This document shows, piece by piece, positions 25,716-37,099 of a stretch of DNA of 64,000 nt (its first letter is position 1; each line of letters opens with the position of its first letter). This stretch comes from Ochotona curzoniae (taxonomy: Eukaryota > Chordata > Mammalia > Lagomorpha > Ochotonidae). The DNA is taken from contig NW_024466307.1 in NCBI RefSeq assembly GCF_017591425.1, positions 1,238,001 through 1,302,000 on the forward strand, read 5' to 3'. The notes beneath the pieces were generated by a model. That model had not been told where the DNA came from. It saw only the letters and a program-made list of their open reading frames with translations, and did no database searches. The translations under genes were made by a program, and so were the position numbers.

Positions 25716-26404
25716 AGCCTACATATGCACTCCATAAACAGAAGAGAAAGACCTACCTCCACATTCTAACTCATTTTGTAAGGTCAGTATGATATCCCAA
25801 CAACAAAACAGAATGATCACAAGGAAAAAAGTCTCTTCAACAGTACAGACGGCAGAAATGCTTAACAAAAGTAAGCAAGTGAAGTGCTGATAGTAATTTC
25901 TGAAAAGGTTACATTTATACTAGAACTAGAAAGGCTTAACAAATGAAAATTCCAGTTCTCATCACATGGAGAGAACAGAAAAGGTATATGACAGTGTCAA
26001 AAATGGCTTGTTAAAAATACTCATTCATGATTAAAAAAAAAAAAACCACAAGCAAAGCAGCAGCCAGTGACCAGAGGCAGCCACACAGCACTGGCAGCCA
26101 GCACCTCACTCCACGCCTGGCGTCCTGCGACCCACATCACCGGCATGGCCAAGCACGCTCTGTACCGCAGGCCGTCCTCAGGGCAAAGTAACAACAAAAG
26201 ATTTTAAAAACAGACATTTAGAAAAAGGTGAAAATTCTATTTGCGCATATTGTCATTCACATAGCAAAGTTTAAGCAATCTACAGAGCTTAAGAAACCTG
26301 CAAAACAGCAGCCAGAACCAAAAATAAGGAATTAGAATTACCATACAAAAGTCGATTATAACTCAATATGTTATCAATGACAAACTGATAAATTAAATTT
26401 AAAA

Positions 26405-26670
26405 GAAGCTCCGGGGAGCAGGCATTTAACCTGATGGCCAGGACACCAATATCCCACATTACAAAGCCTGTGCTCCACCTGCAGATCTGGTTCTGACTGC
26501 CAGCTTCCTGCCAGTGCAGGCGACAACAAAGATGGATCAAGTAATGCGAGCCCAACCTAACATTCCAGCCCTGGCTCTGGCTCCAGGCCAGCTCTGGCCA
26601 TCAGGAGCATCTGCAAGCTGAATCGGTAGATGGGCACTCTCTGTCGCTGCCTCTCAAACACATTATGACA
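26405..26670 (+). mobile_element. Old C-type SINE inside L1 fragment B
   Basis: Head ctccggggagcaggcattta, caatatcccacattacaaag, then ggccagctctggcc and ctgaatcggtagatgggc. The CT-rich part is short. Confidence 0.6.
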
Positions 26671-27689
26671 GGAAAAAATGCTCCATCTAAAATATGGATC
26701 AAAACCTACCAAAAGGGAAGTTTCACAATATGGGTGAAACTTGCAAAGACTACAAAACAACACTGCAAGGAAACCTATAAAAGACCACATACATGGACCA
26801 GAGGCTTAAGAGAGTAAAACTGGCAATTCTCCCCAAATTAATCCATGAATTCAATGCATTCAAATCAGTCCTTAACAGGCGTTTATTAGCTAAAACCAAG
26901 GTGGCAGAAAAAAAAAAAGAGGCTCATGGGTGCTTCTACGACATGACCGCCAGATGTTCAGGTTCCAGACAACCAGACTGTCCCTCCAGAGCAAGGAAGC
27001 AAGGGCAGAGACACAGACCCACACCCGCGTACTCGAGAGCTGTTCATGCAACAACTGCCACGGAACAACTACGTATAGGGGCAAAAATGAACCTTCAACC
27101 CTACTTCACACCATACACAAACTTTGATTAGACATCCACTGTGGTAGAGAACTAACCACAGCAGGACAGAAACTGCTACTTGAGAAAATCTTGCTTGTAA
27201 GTTGGCTTGAACGGATTGAAATCTGCATTTTCCCAACACTCCCTAACTGATAAGAGTAGCTCCTGTGTCTAAACCTGCTTGAACAACACAAATATTCAGC
27301 ATGTTGAATATCTTCTTTCTTCCCAGGATTCTGAATTCTTGTACATGCTAGGCAGATAATGCCAACATGACAGACAAACCCCTGGGCACTGAGTTGGCAC
27401 TGAGCTTCCTGACAGACAACACCTCGTACATGTTACCACAAATCCCACATTAGGAATGAAATTCCCGTGATTCTACTGGGATAAAGAGGGAGAAACGTGC
27501 AGTTGACTTCCAGCCCCCATCCCTGATGACAGCCTCTTCCTGCACTGACGCGGCTTCGTACCTTCATCACTAACAAATCACAGCCAAGAGTTTACCATAT
27601 GCTGAGCCCGTGGGGAGTCCTAGGACTCCCTAATGACACAGATAACAAGCCTAAATATAATGGCTAAAAGTGCTGAACTTTAGAAAAAA

Positions 27690-28110
27690 AGAGGAGAATT
27701 AAGATGGCGGAATAGGGTAAGGACACGTTTAAATGGACGGAGAAACATTTAATCAGGATGAAGCAGAGAGGACATATTTCAGGAAATAGGAAAGGACAGA
27801 AGAAAAGAAAACTCTTTGTGACATTTTATTAGACAAAGATTTCCCAAAACAGGGCACAAGGAAGCCTAGACTTATAAAATATATATGAAGCAGACATTGT
27901 CCAAACTCAATATTTATTCTTTGAAATGTATTAAGAAAACAAAAAGGTTAGTCTCAAGCAGGCAAAAAGAATTTTAAAAAAATACTACTGGTAAACAAAC
28001 ATGTACTTAACAAAAGATTTCTATATGTAAAGAATTTTCACATATTAGTAAAACCAAAACAAAATTTTTCAATACACTAAAGATTTGAACTAGCATTTTC
28101 AGGCAGAAGC
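27690..28110 (+). mobile_element. LINE-1 5'-end-like and ORF2 3'-like remnants
   Basis: At 27697-27717 gaattaagatggcggaatag contains AAGATGGCGG, the YY1-type word found near the start of mammalian L1 5' UTRs. At about 28010-28100 the words tttctatatgtaaagaattt and actaaagatttgaactagca resemble the C-terminal ORF2 coding region. The pieces are probably from a rearranged or composite L1. Confidence 0.45.
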
Positions 28111-28149
28111 AAGTCAGTCAAACAGTAAAGGTCACTGTACTAGTCGGAC

Positions 28150-28676
28150 CTGACGACTGTCACTCGCATGCCTGAGACGCTGTCACTCACACGCCCGAGA
28201 CGCTGTCACTCACACACCTGAGACGCTGTCACTCACACACCTGAGACGCTGTCACACGCCTGAGACGCTGTCACTCACACGCCTGAGACACTGCCACTCA
28301 CACACCTGAGACGCTGTCACTCACACACCTAAGACGCTGTCACACGCCTGAGACGCTGTCACTCACACGCCTGAGACGCTGTCACATGCCTGAGACGCTG
28401 TCACTCACACGCCCGAGACGCTGTCACTCACACACCTGAGACACTGCCACTCACACGCCTGAGACGCTGTCACTCACACACCTGAGACACTGCCACTCAC
28501 ACGCCTGAGACACTGTCACTCCCATGCCCGAGATGCTGTCACTCACACGCCTGAGATGCTGTCACACGCCTGAGACACTGTCACTCACACGCCTGAGATG
28601 CTGTCACACGCCTGAGATGCTGTCACACGCCTGAGATGCTGTCACACGCCTGAGACGCTGTCACTCACACGCCTGA
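28150..28676. repeat. Minisatellite, 23-bp and 19-bp units
   Basis: About 24 units of cactcacacgcctgagacgc(tgt), 23 bp, mixed with a shorter 19-bp form lacking one CACT/CTCA step (cacacgcctgagacgctgt). Single-base variants (acgcccgag, acacctgag, gatgctgt, gacactgcc) recur in blocks. Located in AP3B1 intron 3. The CpG content is unusual for intronic DNA. Confidence 0.97.
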
Positions 28677-28855
28677 GCAGCCACTGGGAAAGCAGGCCAT
28701 TCAAGCTGTGGTTGTGCTGAGCACCAGCCAAGACAGGGCAGCCCTTTGGCCTGGCATCGCAGGAGGGCTGCGAACAAAACCAGCAGACGGGATCTGTTCT
28801 CTTTTCTCTCTGTCCCTCGTTCTCAAACACAATTTTAAACTCCTTCTCCCCACCA
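28677..28855 (+). mobile_element. Old C-type SINE, 3' half
   Basis: cagccactgggaaagcaggc, acaaaaccagcagacgggat and ctctgtccctcgttctcaaa follow SINE order. The 5' half has apparently been overwritten by the adjoining minisatellite. Confidence 0.6.
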
Positions 28856-28859
28856 ATCA

Positions 28860-29875
28860 CTAATAATGAACATGCAAAGGAAAAATACTGACACAGCTCT
28901 AAGTATACATACACATAAGCTTACAGGACACAAAGGCACATGTGCAGACTGGGTATTTTTCAATTTATAACAGCATTTATATCTAACAGGGTGAAGATTA
29001 AGTTAGCCAATCCACACAGAACACAAAGAAATCCTTAGGAAAGAATCAATTGTAAGGTACTCAATTAGTATAGATGCATCTGTATGCTATATCACCTCCA
29101 TTGCATCATCGTCACCCCATTTTCCACAGCTAGTTCACGCTGAGGTTGAACACCCCAACATGTAACACTCACTAATCTGCATGCATCAATGCTGATGCGG
29201 TGAACGAAAAGTAAATAAGGTATTGACTGTACAATCAATTTAGTCTCTTGAGATAGCAGTGTTATATTAAGTTGCATGCACAGTTTTAATAAACTGTGTG
29301 TTCCAGGTATCCTTCACGTAAGCAAATTCTGCCTCAAGGAAGCGGGTTGCTACTGGGCAGTATCCGCTCCTCTGAGCGAGCACACGTCCTGGGCAGATGG
29401 CCAATGTCAGCAGCCTGAGGTCACACCTCCTCGGATAATCCAGCTCACCACGGGGCTTTGGACATGGACCCTTAGCGACTACACCAAAGGTTCGGGTGCT
29501 GACTGCTGGGTCCTCGGTCTGTCTTTCCCAGGCAGAGGATCAATGGGAATTGGCTTTACAGGGAGGATCAGAGCAGTACTTTTTATTCCTTTGTTTTCTC
29601 ATCTGTCGCCAAAATGGAAAACAGTGGTAGCAGTACCACATTTTAAATTCTACAGGGTAAAAAAAATAACTTTAAATTGACAAAATTCTATAAATTAACC
29701 AGACTTTTTCCATAATGAAGATACGCATAGGTGGGTAAGGACAGAATTTTTGTTCTGAACTGCATTATTTCAGTTCATGGAAGACTGTCCTTTTTTATTT
29801 TTTTTTAAATTTATTTATTTTATTATTTTCTTCTTGCAAAGACTGTTCTTTTTTAAAGTAAAGGTTTTTTAGAAA
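28860..29875. other. AP3B1 intron 3, unique segment
   Basis: No gene seen. A possible MIR-like stretch at about 29560-29650 (tttgttttctcatctgtcgc, aaaatggaaaac) is not firm. It is followed by an AT-only tract at 29790-29835. Confidence 0.45.
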
Positions 29876-29894
29876 TAAAAATAAAATAATGTAT

Positions 29895-30480
29895 TAATTT
29901 ATTTGAAAGGCACAGCTACAGAGAAAGACAGACATGTTCCATCAATGGCCACGACCGTGAGAGCCAGGCCGGCCTGCCCAGGAGACAGGAGATTCTCCCC
30001 TGGCAGAGCACATACTTCTGAACCAGTTCCTGACAATGTGCAGGAAGTGGGCGCCTGCACCCACATGGGAGACCACGTGGGAAACCCTGGCTCCTGACTT
30101 CAGCCTGGCCTAGACCCGGCTGTTGCAGCCATGCAGGAACGAACCAGCGGGTGGGAAGATGCCTTCTCCCTCTTTATATCTCTCTGACCTTCAAATAAAT
30201 AAATTAAAGATTATTTTTATTTGAAAGGCAGAGATGAGAGAGAGAGAGACAGATCTTCTGTCTGCTGTTTCACTCGGCCAGTCCAAAATCAGGAACCAGG
30301 AGTTTTCTCCTGTTCTCCCACATTACCCAGGTACCCCAAGAACTTGTCCATGTTCTGCTGCCTTCCCAGGAGCACGAGCAGGCTGAATGGGAAGCGGAAC
30401 AGCTAGGACTTGAACTAGAGCCCAACAGGATACTAGCACCGCAGGTGACAACTGTACTCACAATGCCAGGATGCCAACCA
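29895..30480. mobile_element. Mosaic of three old SINE pieces
   Basis: A minus-strand tail fragment (29897-30020, tttatttgaaaggcacagct) is followed by a plus-strand 3' portion (30045-30207, ctgcacccacatgggagac to caaataaataaattaaag). A minus-strand older SINE (30208-30480, tttatttgaaaggcagagat to aatgccaggatgcc) comes last. It lies just beyond AP3B1 exon 3 in intron 3. Confidence 0.65.
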
Positions 30481-30727
30481 CCAACTAGGTGTGGGTGAAC
30501 AAGTAACAATAATTCACCTAGGAATCAACCTCACTTCTCATATTCTTCACCAATAACCCAATACACGTATGTGCCAACTATTCTGGCTCATCTGTATTTA
30601 AGACTATGGATATTTTAAATGATTCAAAAATAGTGATAAATATCTTATGCTGCATATCAAAGTAACTGAAAAGTAACAATTCCTTTATAACAAAAGTAAT
30701 CACAAGCAATATGCATGAAAACAGTAC

Positions 30728-30802
30728 CTCAATATTTTTACTGGCCACATTCTTCACAACGGCAGGGAACAATTCCGATGCGTTCTTCCCTTTGGCAATC
30801 AT
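30728..30802 (-). CDS. AP3B1: AP3B1 coding exon 3 (residues 69-93)
   Basis: The exon encodes [20 protein letters not shown] then SKNIE: 25 codons, phase 0 at both ends. The acceptor AG is at 30804-30803 and the donor GT at 30727-30726. [22 protein letters not shown] is a hallmark of the beta-3 adaptin trunk, where helices pack in the first HEAT-like repeats. The internal ATG at the start of the exon is residue 69 of the full protein, not a separate start. Reading past the donor gives a false extension of the open frame. Confidence 0.96.
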
Positions 30803-31041
30803 CTGAAGAAGAGAAGTGCAAGCTTAGGATTCAAATTCTTTTTTAGGTTAGTAAACTAAAAACAACAGATATTCCGGGAAATTCTACATAAACTAAATGT
30901 CTACAAGCAAGCTATGTCAGTAACAGAACTCTTCTCAACTCATCTCATCCAAACCCTCGATGCAAAGAAAGCACTTCTGTCTGGTGACAGTCACATGCAG
31001 GAACAAACACAAAAGTACTTTAAAGAGTGTAAGACATCTTT

Positions 31042-31315
31042 ACTGGGCCTGGCGTGGTGCTGCAGCAGCGTAAGCCGCGGCCTTCAAAAGTTCCAGCTGA
31101 GCTTCTGCTCTGGCTCCTTGCTAACGTGCCTGGGACAGCAACAGAAAGCGTGGGCTCAGCCACGCAGAGGAGACTGGAGGGGAACACCAGGCCTCCAGCT
31201 TCACCTAGCCGAGCCAGCCTGTCGCAGACAGCTGAGGAACGAACTAATGGATAAAACATCTCTTCCTGTCTCTCCCTCTCTCTGTAACCCTACTTTCAAA
31301 CAAAGAAAATAAATC
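31042..31315 (+). mobile_element. Old C-type SINE
   Basis: Head actgggcctggcgtggtgct, body diverged, then acgaactaatggataaaac, a CT-rich stretch and ctttcaaacaaagaaaataa. Intron 2. Confidence 0.7.
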
Positions 31316-31582
31316 ACACATACTTTAGCAAAGTATTGTCTGTTTAAAAATGGGTGATAAAAAAAATAAATAAATAAAATTTTTTTACAATGAGTGGTAA
31401 ACACTCATTTAAATGTGCTGTTCTTTATGTTCCATGTTCTTATCCAGAAGTTGCACCACATTTACGTCAAGGCTGAGGGGTTCTTTGAACAAACTTTCCC
31501 TGGACTTCTTTCCACTGGCTTCCAGACTTCTCCAACCGTTCCTTTCCAAACGTCCCTCTACTAACGCTTTCTGTGCCCACCC

Positions 31583-31955
31583 TCACAGGCTGCGCACCCC
31601 GCCCTCACAGACTGGACACCCCGCCCTCACAGGCTGGACACCCCGCCCTCACAGGCTGAGCACCCCACCCTCACAGGCTGTGCACCCCACCCTCACAGAC
31701 TGGACACCCCGCCCTCACAGGCTGGACACCCCGCCCTCACAGGCTGGACACCCCATCCTCACAGGCTGGACACCCCGCCCTCACAGGCTGGACACCCCGC
31801 CCTCACAGGCTGGACACCCCATCCTCACAGGCTGGACACCCCGCCCTCACAGGCTGGACACCCCGCCCTCACAGGCAGGACACCCCATCCTCACAGGCTG
31901 GACACCCCGCCCTCACAGGCTGGACACCCCGCCCTCACAGGATGCGCAGTTTCCT
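31583..31955. repeat. 22-bp minisatellite
   Basis: About 17 units of ctcacaggctggacaccccg(cc), 22 bp. Variants carry catcctcac or ctgagcacccc. Because 3 x 22 = 66, the array leaves a long false plus-strand frame (31413-32099) with a 22-residue period of Thr/Pro/His/Arg-rich peptide. Its codon pattern and the lack of flanking splice signals argue against coding. Confidence 0.97.
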
Positions 31956-32394
31956 AATCTAACCCTAAGGTTTCAACTACCCTCTCTATTAAATGACAAT
32001 CGGTTCTACAAAACTCTACCCCAAATTTCAAGCTCAAATTCAACATCTCCCTCTCATTTTGATCCAGAGATTCCTCAATGTTTAACTTTTAGATACTAAA
32101 GAAACTTTTTCCTATAACTAATCTTAATTTTAATCCATTCCTTTATAATAATTAAATTTAAATTATATAAAATATGATTAACTTTTATGCCCCCAGTCTC
32201 CCTCAGGCATAGAACAGTGAATGGTCATTTGGGTAGGAACCCAGTGCATATAAGGTCTCTCTCTCTTTTTTTTTTTTTTGCCTCTTCCTCTCTGCAATTT
32301 TTTGAAGTGAATGAATAAATCACTTTTTAAAAAATATTTAACAAGCAAAACTAGAAACCAGGAGGGAGCACAGGTCATGCCAAGCTAGGCTCTT

Positions 32395-34484
32395 GCACAT
32401 ACTGGTCTGCGTGAGCCAGGAACGCTAAGCCACAGTGTCTCAGGCAGAGGTCGGGACAGGTGAGGGGCGGAGCCAAGCTGAGTCAGAGCAACCACTGGCA
32501 TGTGCGTGATCTATTGCGGGGAACAGGCCCGGCTGGGGAGCTAAGGGGACAGCCCTAGTTGGGTTGAGGTTCCCACCAAGGGGAGCGAGGCCTGGAATGG
32601 GGGCTGCGTTCTGAACAGGAAATGGTTGTAGTCTCCCTTGGCACAAATATGGACTGGGATTGGATGCACCGAGCCCAGGCCAGACTCCAACACCCTCTGG
32701 TGTCCTGGAGGACCAGGGTAGATGTGTGATGGACTAGGTAAGGTCTCAACCACTACTGAGCCATGTGTGAGCCACATGTGGGTATGGACGAATCATGGAT
32801 GGGCTGAAACATCCAACAGCAAGGACCAGTTTTGGGTTGAAGGCCAGTCAGGAAAAGCCACTGTTCCTGCTAGGACAGAAGGTAAACTGAGCAGGGCTGG
32901 CTCATGGACCCACTGGTATATAGCGCAAAATCTGGCATTGGAAGAGGTTCTGATGGAGGAGCCTGGGCAACTCCTCTGGCAGGACACAGACCTGGCAGGT
33001 AAGTGCAAGAAACATGATAGGAAATAGCCCAGAACAGGCCATGGAAAGTTACCCACGGGTACACATCTGGCATGGGTTGGGGAAAGACCAGACTGAATCT
33101 GTTCACGTCATCCACTGGCAAATCCAAGCACCAGAACAGTGTGGGTCGAGCCGGCCTTGGTTGCAACAAAGACCAGTACACAATACGGAATGCCAAGGTG
33201 AGGTTGCCTGTACCAGATGTGACCGCAGTGCCCAACCAGCATGCGTGAGAACAAGGAAGGGAGGGGGCAGAGCCGGCAGGGGGAATATGAGTGGGTTCCC
33301 TTGCTGGACAGCTACTCCCACTGGAGAGCGTGGGCTGGGATGGGGGCAGACCAGACTAAGCAGGGCTACAACACCTGTACGCCTCATGTGGACTAGATCA
33401 GGGAAAAGCCAGGCTGGGCTGATTACTCCTACTGGTGCAAACAAAATTAGAGTGGGTGAGGATTGTTTGGGTTTAGCCACAGCATCAGCTGGAAGAAGCT
33501 GGCACTGGGGGCTAGTTCTGATAAGTCAAACCACAAAACTACCTGGAGAGTGCATAATCCAGAAGTGGGAGAGGCCTGGGAGGGAAATAGTGGGCTCCTC
33601 CCTCTTGGGTTACCACTTCCACGGGAGGGCATGAAAACCAGGACAGGGGCTGGGGCAGAATGTGGTGTGGGACAGGCTGGACTACGGCTACACATACTGG
33701 CAAACCAGGGTAGGGGGCGGGCCTGGTGGGGGTTAGTGTGGGTCGCTCCAGCTAGGCTGCAGCTCCCATTGATTCCAGCGGAAGTCGGGACTGAAAACAG
33801 AACCAACCCAGCGATCGCAACCACCAGCTGATTGGGGCGATGGACGGCCCAAAGCCTTGGGACCCTGCACCCGTGTGGGAGACCTGGAAGAATTTCCTGG
33901 ATCCTGGCTTCAGATCAGCTGTTGCGCTCACTTGGGGGGTGAATCATCAGAGGGAAAATCTTCCTCTCTGTCCCTCCTCCTCTCTGTATATCTGACTTTC
34001 CAATAAATAAATAAATCTTAAAAAAAAAAAAAAAAGAATCTGGTCTGAGAACACCTCAGACAAAGTTTCTTTGGAGATTTCCCCAATCAAAATGCTGGAC
34101 TCAGAACCCTAACCAAGAGAGAAGACAGAACAGGTCGATCAACCATCTCAGCTATATGTTGGCAGCGAAATACAGGGCAAACAGACTCTATGATGGACTA
34201 TGTCAATCAGTGGATTCTTCAAAGACCTCATAGTGCTTGGCAAGATGGCAGTGATTCATAACTGTGAACTATCAAAACCACTTGAGCAAGTATCTCAGAG
34301 CATGCCCCACATCCGGGGACTGGGGTGGGTGGGAAACTCGATGGGCCTTCTCCCTCAATATCCCCCTTTACCTCAGATACATGAAGGAAACAATATGGAA
34401 ATAATAGTCTTACCCACTTTCCTATAGTCCTTGAACCTTTTTACCCTAATTAACTATGTAAGGATTGTCAAAAATATTGTATTT
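32395..34484. repeat. Unclassified interspersed repeat, copy A (SINE inserted)
   Basis: GC-moderate DNA made of loosely periodic units with the words ggctgggct, agcacccac/caccagct, gactggg and gtgtgggtc, followed after a SINE (33838-34036) by a 3' part with atgctggactcagaaccc. The same layout and the same junction word (tgctggactca-aaccc, here 34090-34108) recur at 42000-43925. I cannot assign it to a named family. Confidence 0.6.
33838..34036 (+). mobile_element. C-type SINE, 5'-truncated, inside repeat copy A
   Basis: Starts at ggacggcccaaagccttggg and ends in AATAAATAAATAAATC plus an A run. The truncation point is near mid-element. Confidence 0.88.
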
Positions 34485-34824
34485 GGGTCCAGCACAATAG
34501 CGTAGCTGTTAATGTCCTCACCTTGAACACACTGGGATCCCATATGGACTGCAGTTCTAATGCCAGCTGACCTGCTTCCCATCCAGCTCCCTGCCTGTGG
34601 CCTGGGAAAGCAGTAGAGGACGGCCCAAAGCCTTGAGATCCTGCTCCTGCTTGGGAGACCGACCTGGATGAGCTCCTGACTCCTGGCTTCGGATTGGTGT
34701 AGCTCTGGCCATTGCGGCCACTTGGGGAGTAAATCATCGGACAGATCTTCCTCTCTGTCTCTCCTCCTCTCCTCCTCTCTGTACATCTGACTTTGCAATA
34801 AAAATAAATAAATCTTGAAAAAAA
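34485..34824 (+). mobile_element. C-type SINE, full length
   Basis: Head gggtccagcacaatagcgta, tail AATAAAAATAAATAAATC. It contains a duplicated ctctcctcctctcctcc block at about 34755-34775. Confidence 0.9.
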
Positions 34825-35134
34825 GGACCTATGTATTTGTACTAACAGGCTTACTCTAGACAACATGGCAGTTACACCTTGACAATTTCATTCCATCTGA
34901 CACAATACACCACTTACACTTAATGTAGTAGCTCATATGGTTAGATTTTTCTATCTTCCCTTTGCCCTCTTCTTTGGAAATCAGTAGTTCAAATTTTTAC
35001 TTAATAGTAACTGTTTGCCTGTATCTTTAGTGATTTATTCTCCAGGAATTACCATGTGACAAAGAGGCAGGCAGGCACAGATACAGACAGACAGAGTAAA
35101 CCTGACAGTCAGAGCTAAAACTTGAACAGGTCAA

Positions 35135-35280
35135 GCAAAAGCCCTCTTCCACACCTCAGCCCTGCCCGCCTTCTTCCACGCCTCAGCCCTGCCCGCCTTC
35201 TTCCACACCTCAGCCCTACCCGCCTTCTTCCACGCCTCAGCCCTGCACGCCTTCTTCCACGCCTCAGCCCTGCCCACACT
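35135..35280. repeat. 27-bp minisatellite, five copies
   Basis: Unit cttcttccacgcctcagccc(tgcccgc), 27 bp, about five copies. It is followed directly by gagacccacatggatgtgca and tccctctcaatactgtaaac, which match the 3' end of repeat copy B at 43790-43900. Intron 2. Confidence 0.95.
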
Positions 35281-35345
35281 AACTGGAGACCCACATGGAT
35301 GTGCATCCCTCTCAATACTGTAAACAATATTAAAGATAAATGTTT
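35281..35345. repeat. 3' end of the unclassified repeat, copy C
   Basis: ggagacccacatggatgtgc and atccctctcaatactgtaaa correspond to cagagacgcacatgtgtgtg and catccctctcagctatgtaa in copy B (43850-43895). Only the last 65-70 bp plus the amplified segment are seen. Confidence 0.6.
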
Positions 35346-35632
35346 TAAAAATAATTAATAAACATTATCTTAAATGTCCTCAAAATAATTAAGCCTTCAT
35401 ATTTCACAGGAGAAATATCTTGTAATCAGGACACAAAAAGATACAATTATAACTCAATCTTTTTTATTTTTTTGATGTTATAATGGTCTTTTAACATTTT
35501 TAGAAAGGAAATTTTGAGTTAATATTAAAAAGCAAATGAGATTTTAATTTGGTGTTTAAAATATTATGAATTTTCATTAATATACTCATTATCCATTTTC
35601 CAAAAATCCAAGTAATCTACTATTATACCTAC

Positions 35633-35708
35633 CCCAACAATTCGCTTCATAGCATCCAATTTAGCAGAATCTTTGTTGCTCTCCAACATTTGTTTTAGAT
35701 CTTCATTC
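35633..35708 (-). CDS. AP3B1: AP3B1 coding exon 2 (residues 43-68)
   Basis: The exon completes the split lysine codon and encodes NEDLKQMLESNKDSAKLDAM followed by KRIVG. It matches the start of the adaptin N-terminal trunk, whose helices begin the alpha-solenoid. The acceptor is AG at 35710-35709 preceded by a pyrimidine-rich tract, and the donor is GT at 35632-35631. The exon is 76 nt long and ends in phase 0. It is separated from exon 1 by about 11.6 kb. Confidence 0.96.
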
Positions 35709-35988
35709 CTACCACAAAGGAGAAAAAAATTCCTTACTTGTATTTTTACACTAAACAGCTGTTAAGCTATATCATTTTTATAAGAATTAGAAATACTAGG
35801 AGAATATGAAGTACCTGTATTCTGGTTTACAATCATGTACCACATTACATTTCAGCCAACGACAGACTACACAGATGACAGGAATTCCATGGCATTGCCT
35901 TGCCAGGTGATGTCACAGCTTTACTAGTTCATATGATGCTCATACAATTGAATCACATAATGACACATTTCTCAAAACATTTTTCCTG

Positions 35989-36312
35989 AGACCTGGCACA
36001 GTAGCCTAGTGGCCAAAGTCCTCACCTTGCATGAGCCAGGATCCCACATGGGCACCAGTTCGTATCCCAGCTGCCCCACTTCCCATCCAGCTCCTTGTTT
36101 GTGGCCTGGGAAAGCAGTCGAGGACTCCCAAAACCTTGAGACCCTGCACGCACATGGGACACCCAGAAGAGGCTCCTGGCTCCTGGCTTTGGATCGGCTC
36201 ACCTCTGGCCATTGCCACCACTTGGGAGTTAATCATCAAACGGAAGATTCTCTCTCTGTCTCTCTTCCTGTATATCTGACTTTCCAATAAAAACAAATAA
36301 ATTTTTTTAAAA
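35989..36312 (+). mobile_element. C-type SINE, full length
   Basis: Head agacctggcacagtagccta, tail AATAAAAACAAATAAAT. Intron 1, about 280 bp from exon 2. Confidence 0.9.
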
Positions 36313-36387
36313 TTCCCCTGTCATTAGGCATTTCATATTTCATTCACTAAATTAATCTTTTTCATCCTTACTTACAAATATTGAAGC

Positions 36388-36665
36388 ACTACACTGGTGG
36401 CTGACGATGTGACTTCTGCCAGTAACACCAGCTTCTCATGTGGGCACCAGTCCCAAATGCTCCACTTACGATTCAACGCCCCTATTGTACCTGGGAAAGC
36501 AGCAGAAGATGGCCCGAATTCGTGGCCCTTCTATCCCTCTGGAAGACCATCCCTGGCTCCTGGATCTTCCCTGGTTAACACACTCATTCGGGGAGTGAAT
36601 CAGCAGATGGAAGATCTCTTTCTCTCTCCCTCCATTTTCTTTAAATAAATGCTTTATTTCAATCA
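36388..36665 (+). mobile_element. Old C-type SINE
   Basis: tacactggtggctgacgatg, tcatgtgggcaccagtccc, gggaaagcagcagaagatgg and gagtgaatcagcagatggaa in the expected order. Confidence 0.75.
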
Positions 36666-36744
36666 ATTAAGTTAATAGTTAAAAAAAAAAAAGGAGAAGG
36701 AAGAAAAGAAACTGCGGAGGTTCCACACGACCGGATACTAAGGA

Positions 36745-37011
36745 GACGCGAAGAGCTCACACTGCAGCACAGGCGGGAAACCTGCCACCTGTGACACTGA
36801 CATCCCACACGGGCGCCTCGTGTGCCAGCTGCTCCACTTCCACTCCAGCTCCCTGCTAATGCCCCGGGAAAGCAGCAAGGGACGGTCCACGCACTTGGGC
36901 CCCTGGACCCACATGGGAGATCTGCGAGGAGCTCGTAGCTCCAAGCCCCTGGTCTTGCCTGGACCCAAACCTGGCCATTGCAGCACTTTCAGGAGTGAAT
37001 CAGAGGATGGA

Positions 37012-37099
<88 letters not shown>

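Larger units (their letters stand above)
25320..27125 (+). mobile_element. LINE-1 ORF2 fragment B, interrupted by SINEs
   Basis: A second decayed ORF2 copy that restarts upstream of where fragment A ends: aaaaccacaggcccagataa (25350), tctaactcattttgtaaggt (25765), taccatacaaaagtcgatta (26338), gtaaaactggcaattctccc with the VKLAILPK peptide (26814), and aaccctacttcacaccatac near 27100. The overlap in ORF2 position with fragment A means two insertions, not one. SINEs at 25415-25715 and 26405-26670 interrupt it. Confidence 0.75.

Noticed and set aside
31413..32099. 228-codon frame with 22-residue repeats
   Set aside because: It is a 22-bp minisatellite in an intron, with no splice signals, conserved domain or codon evidence.
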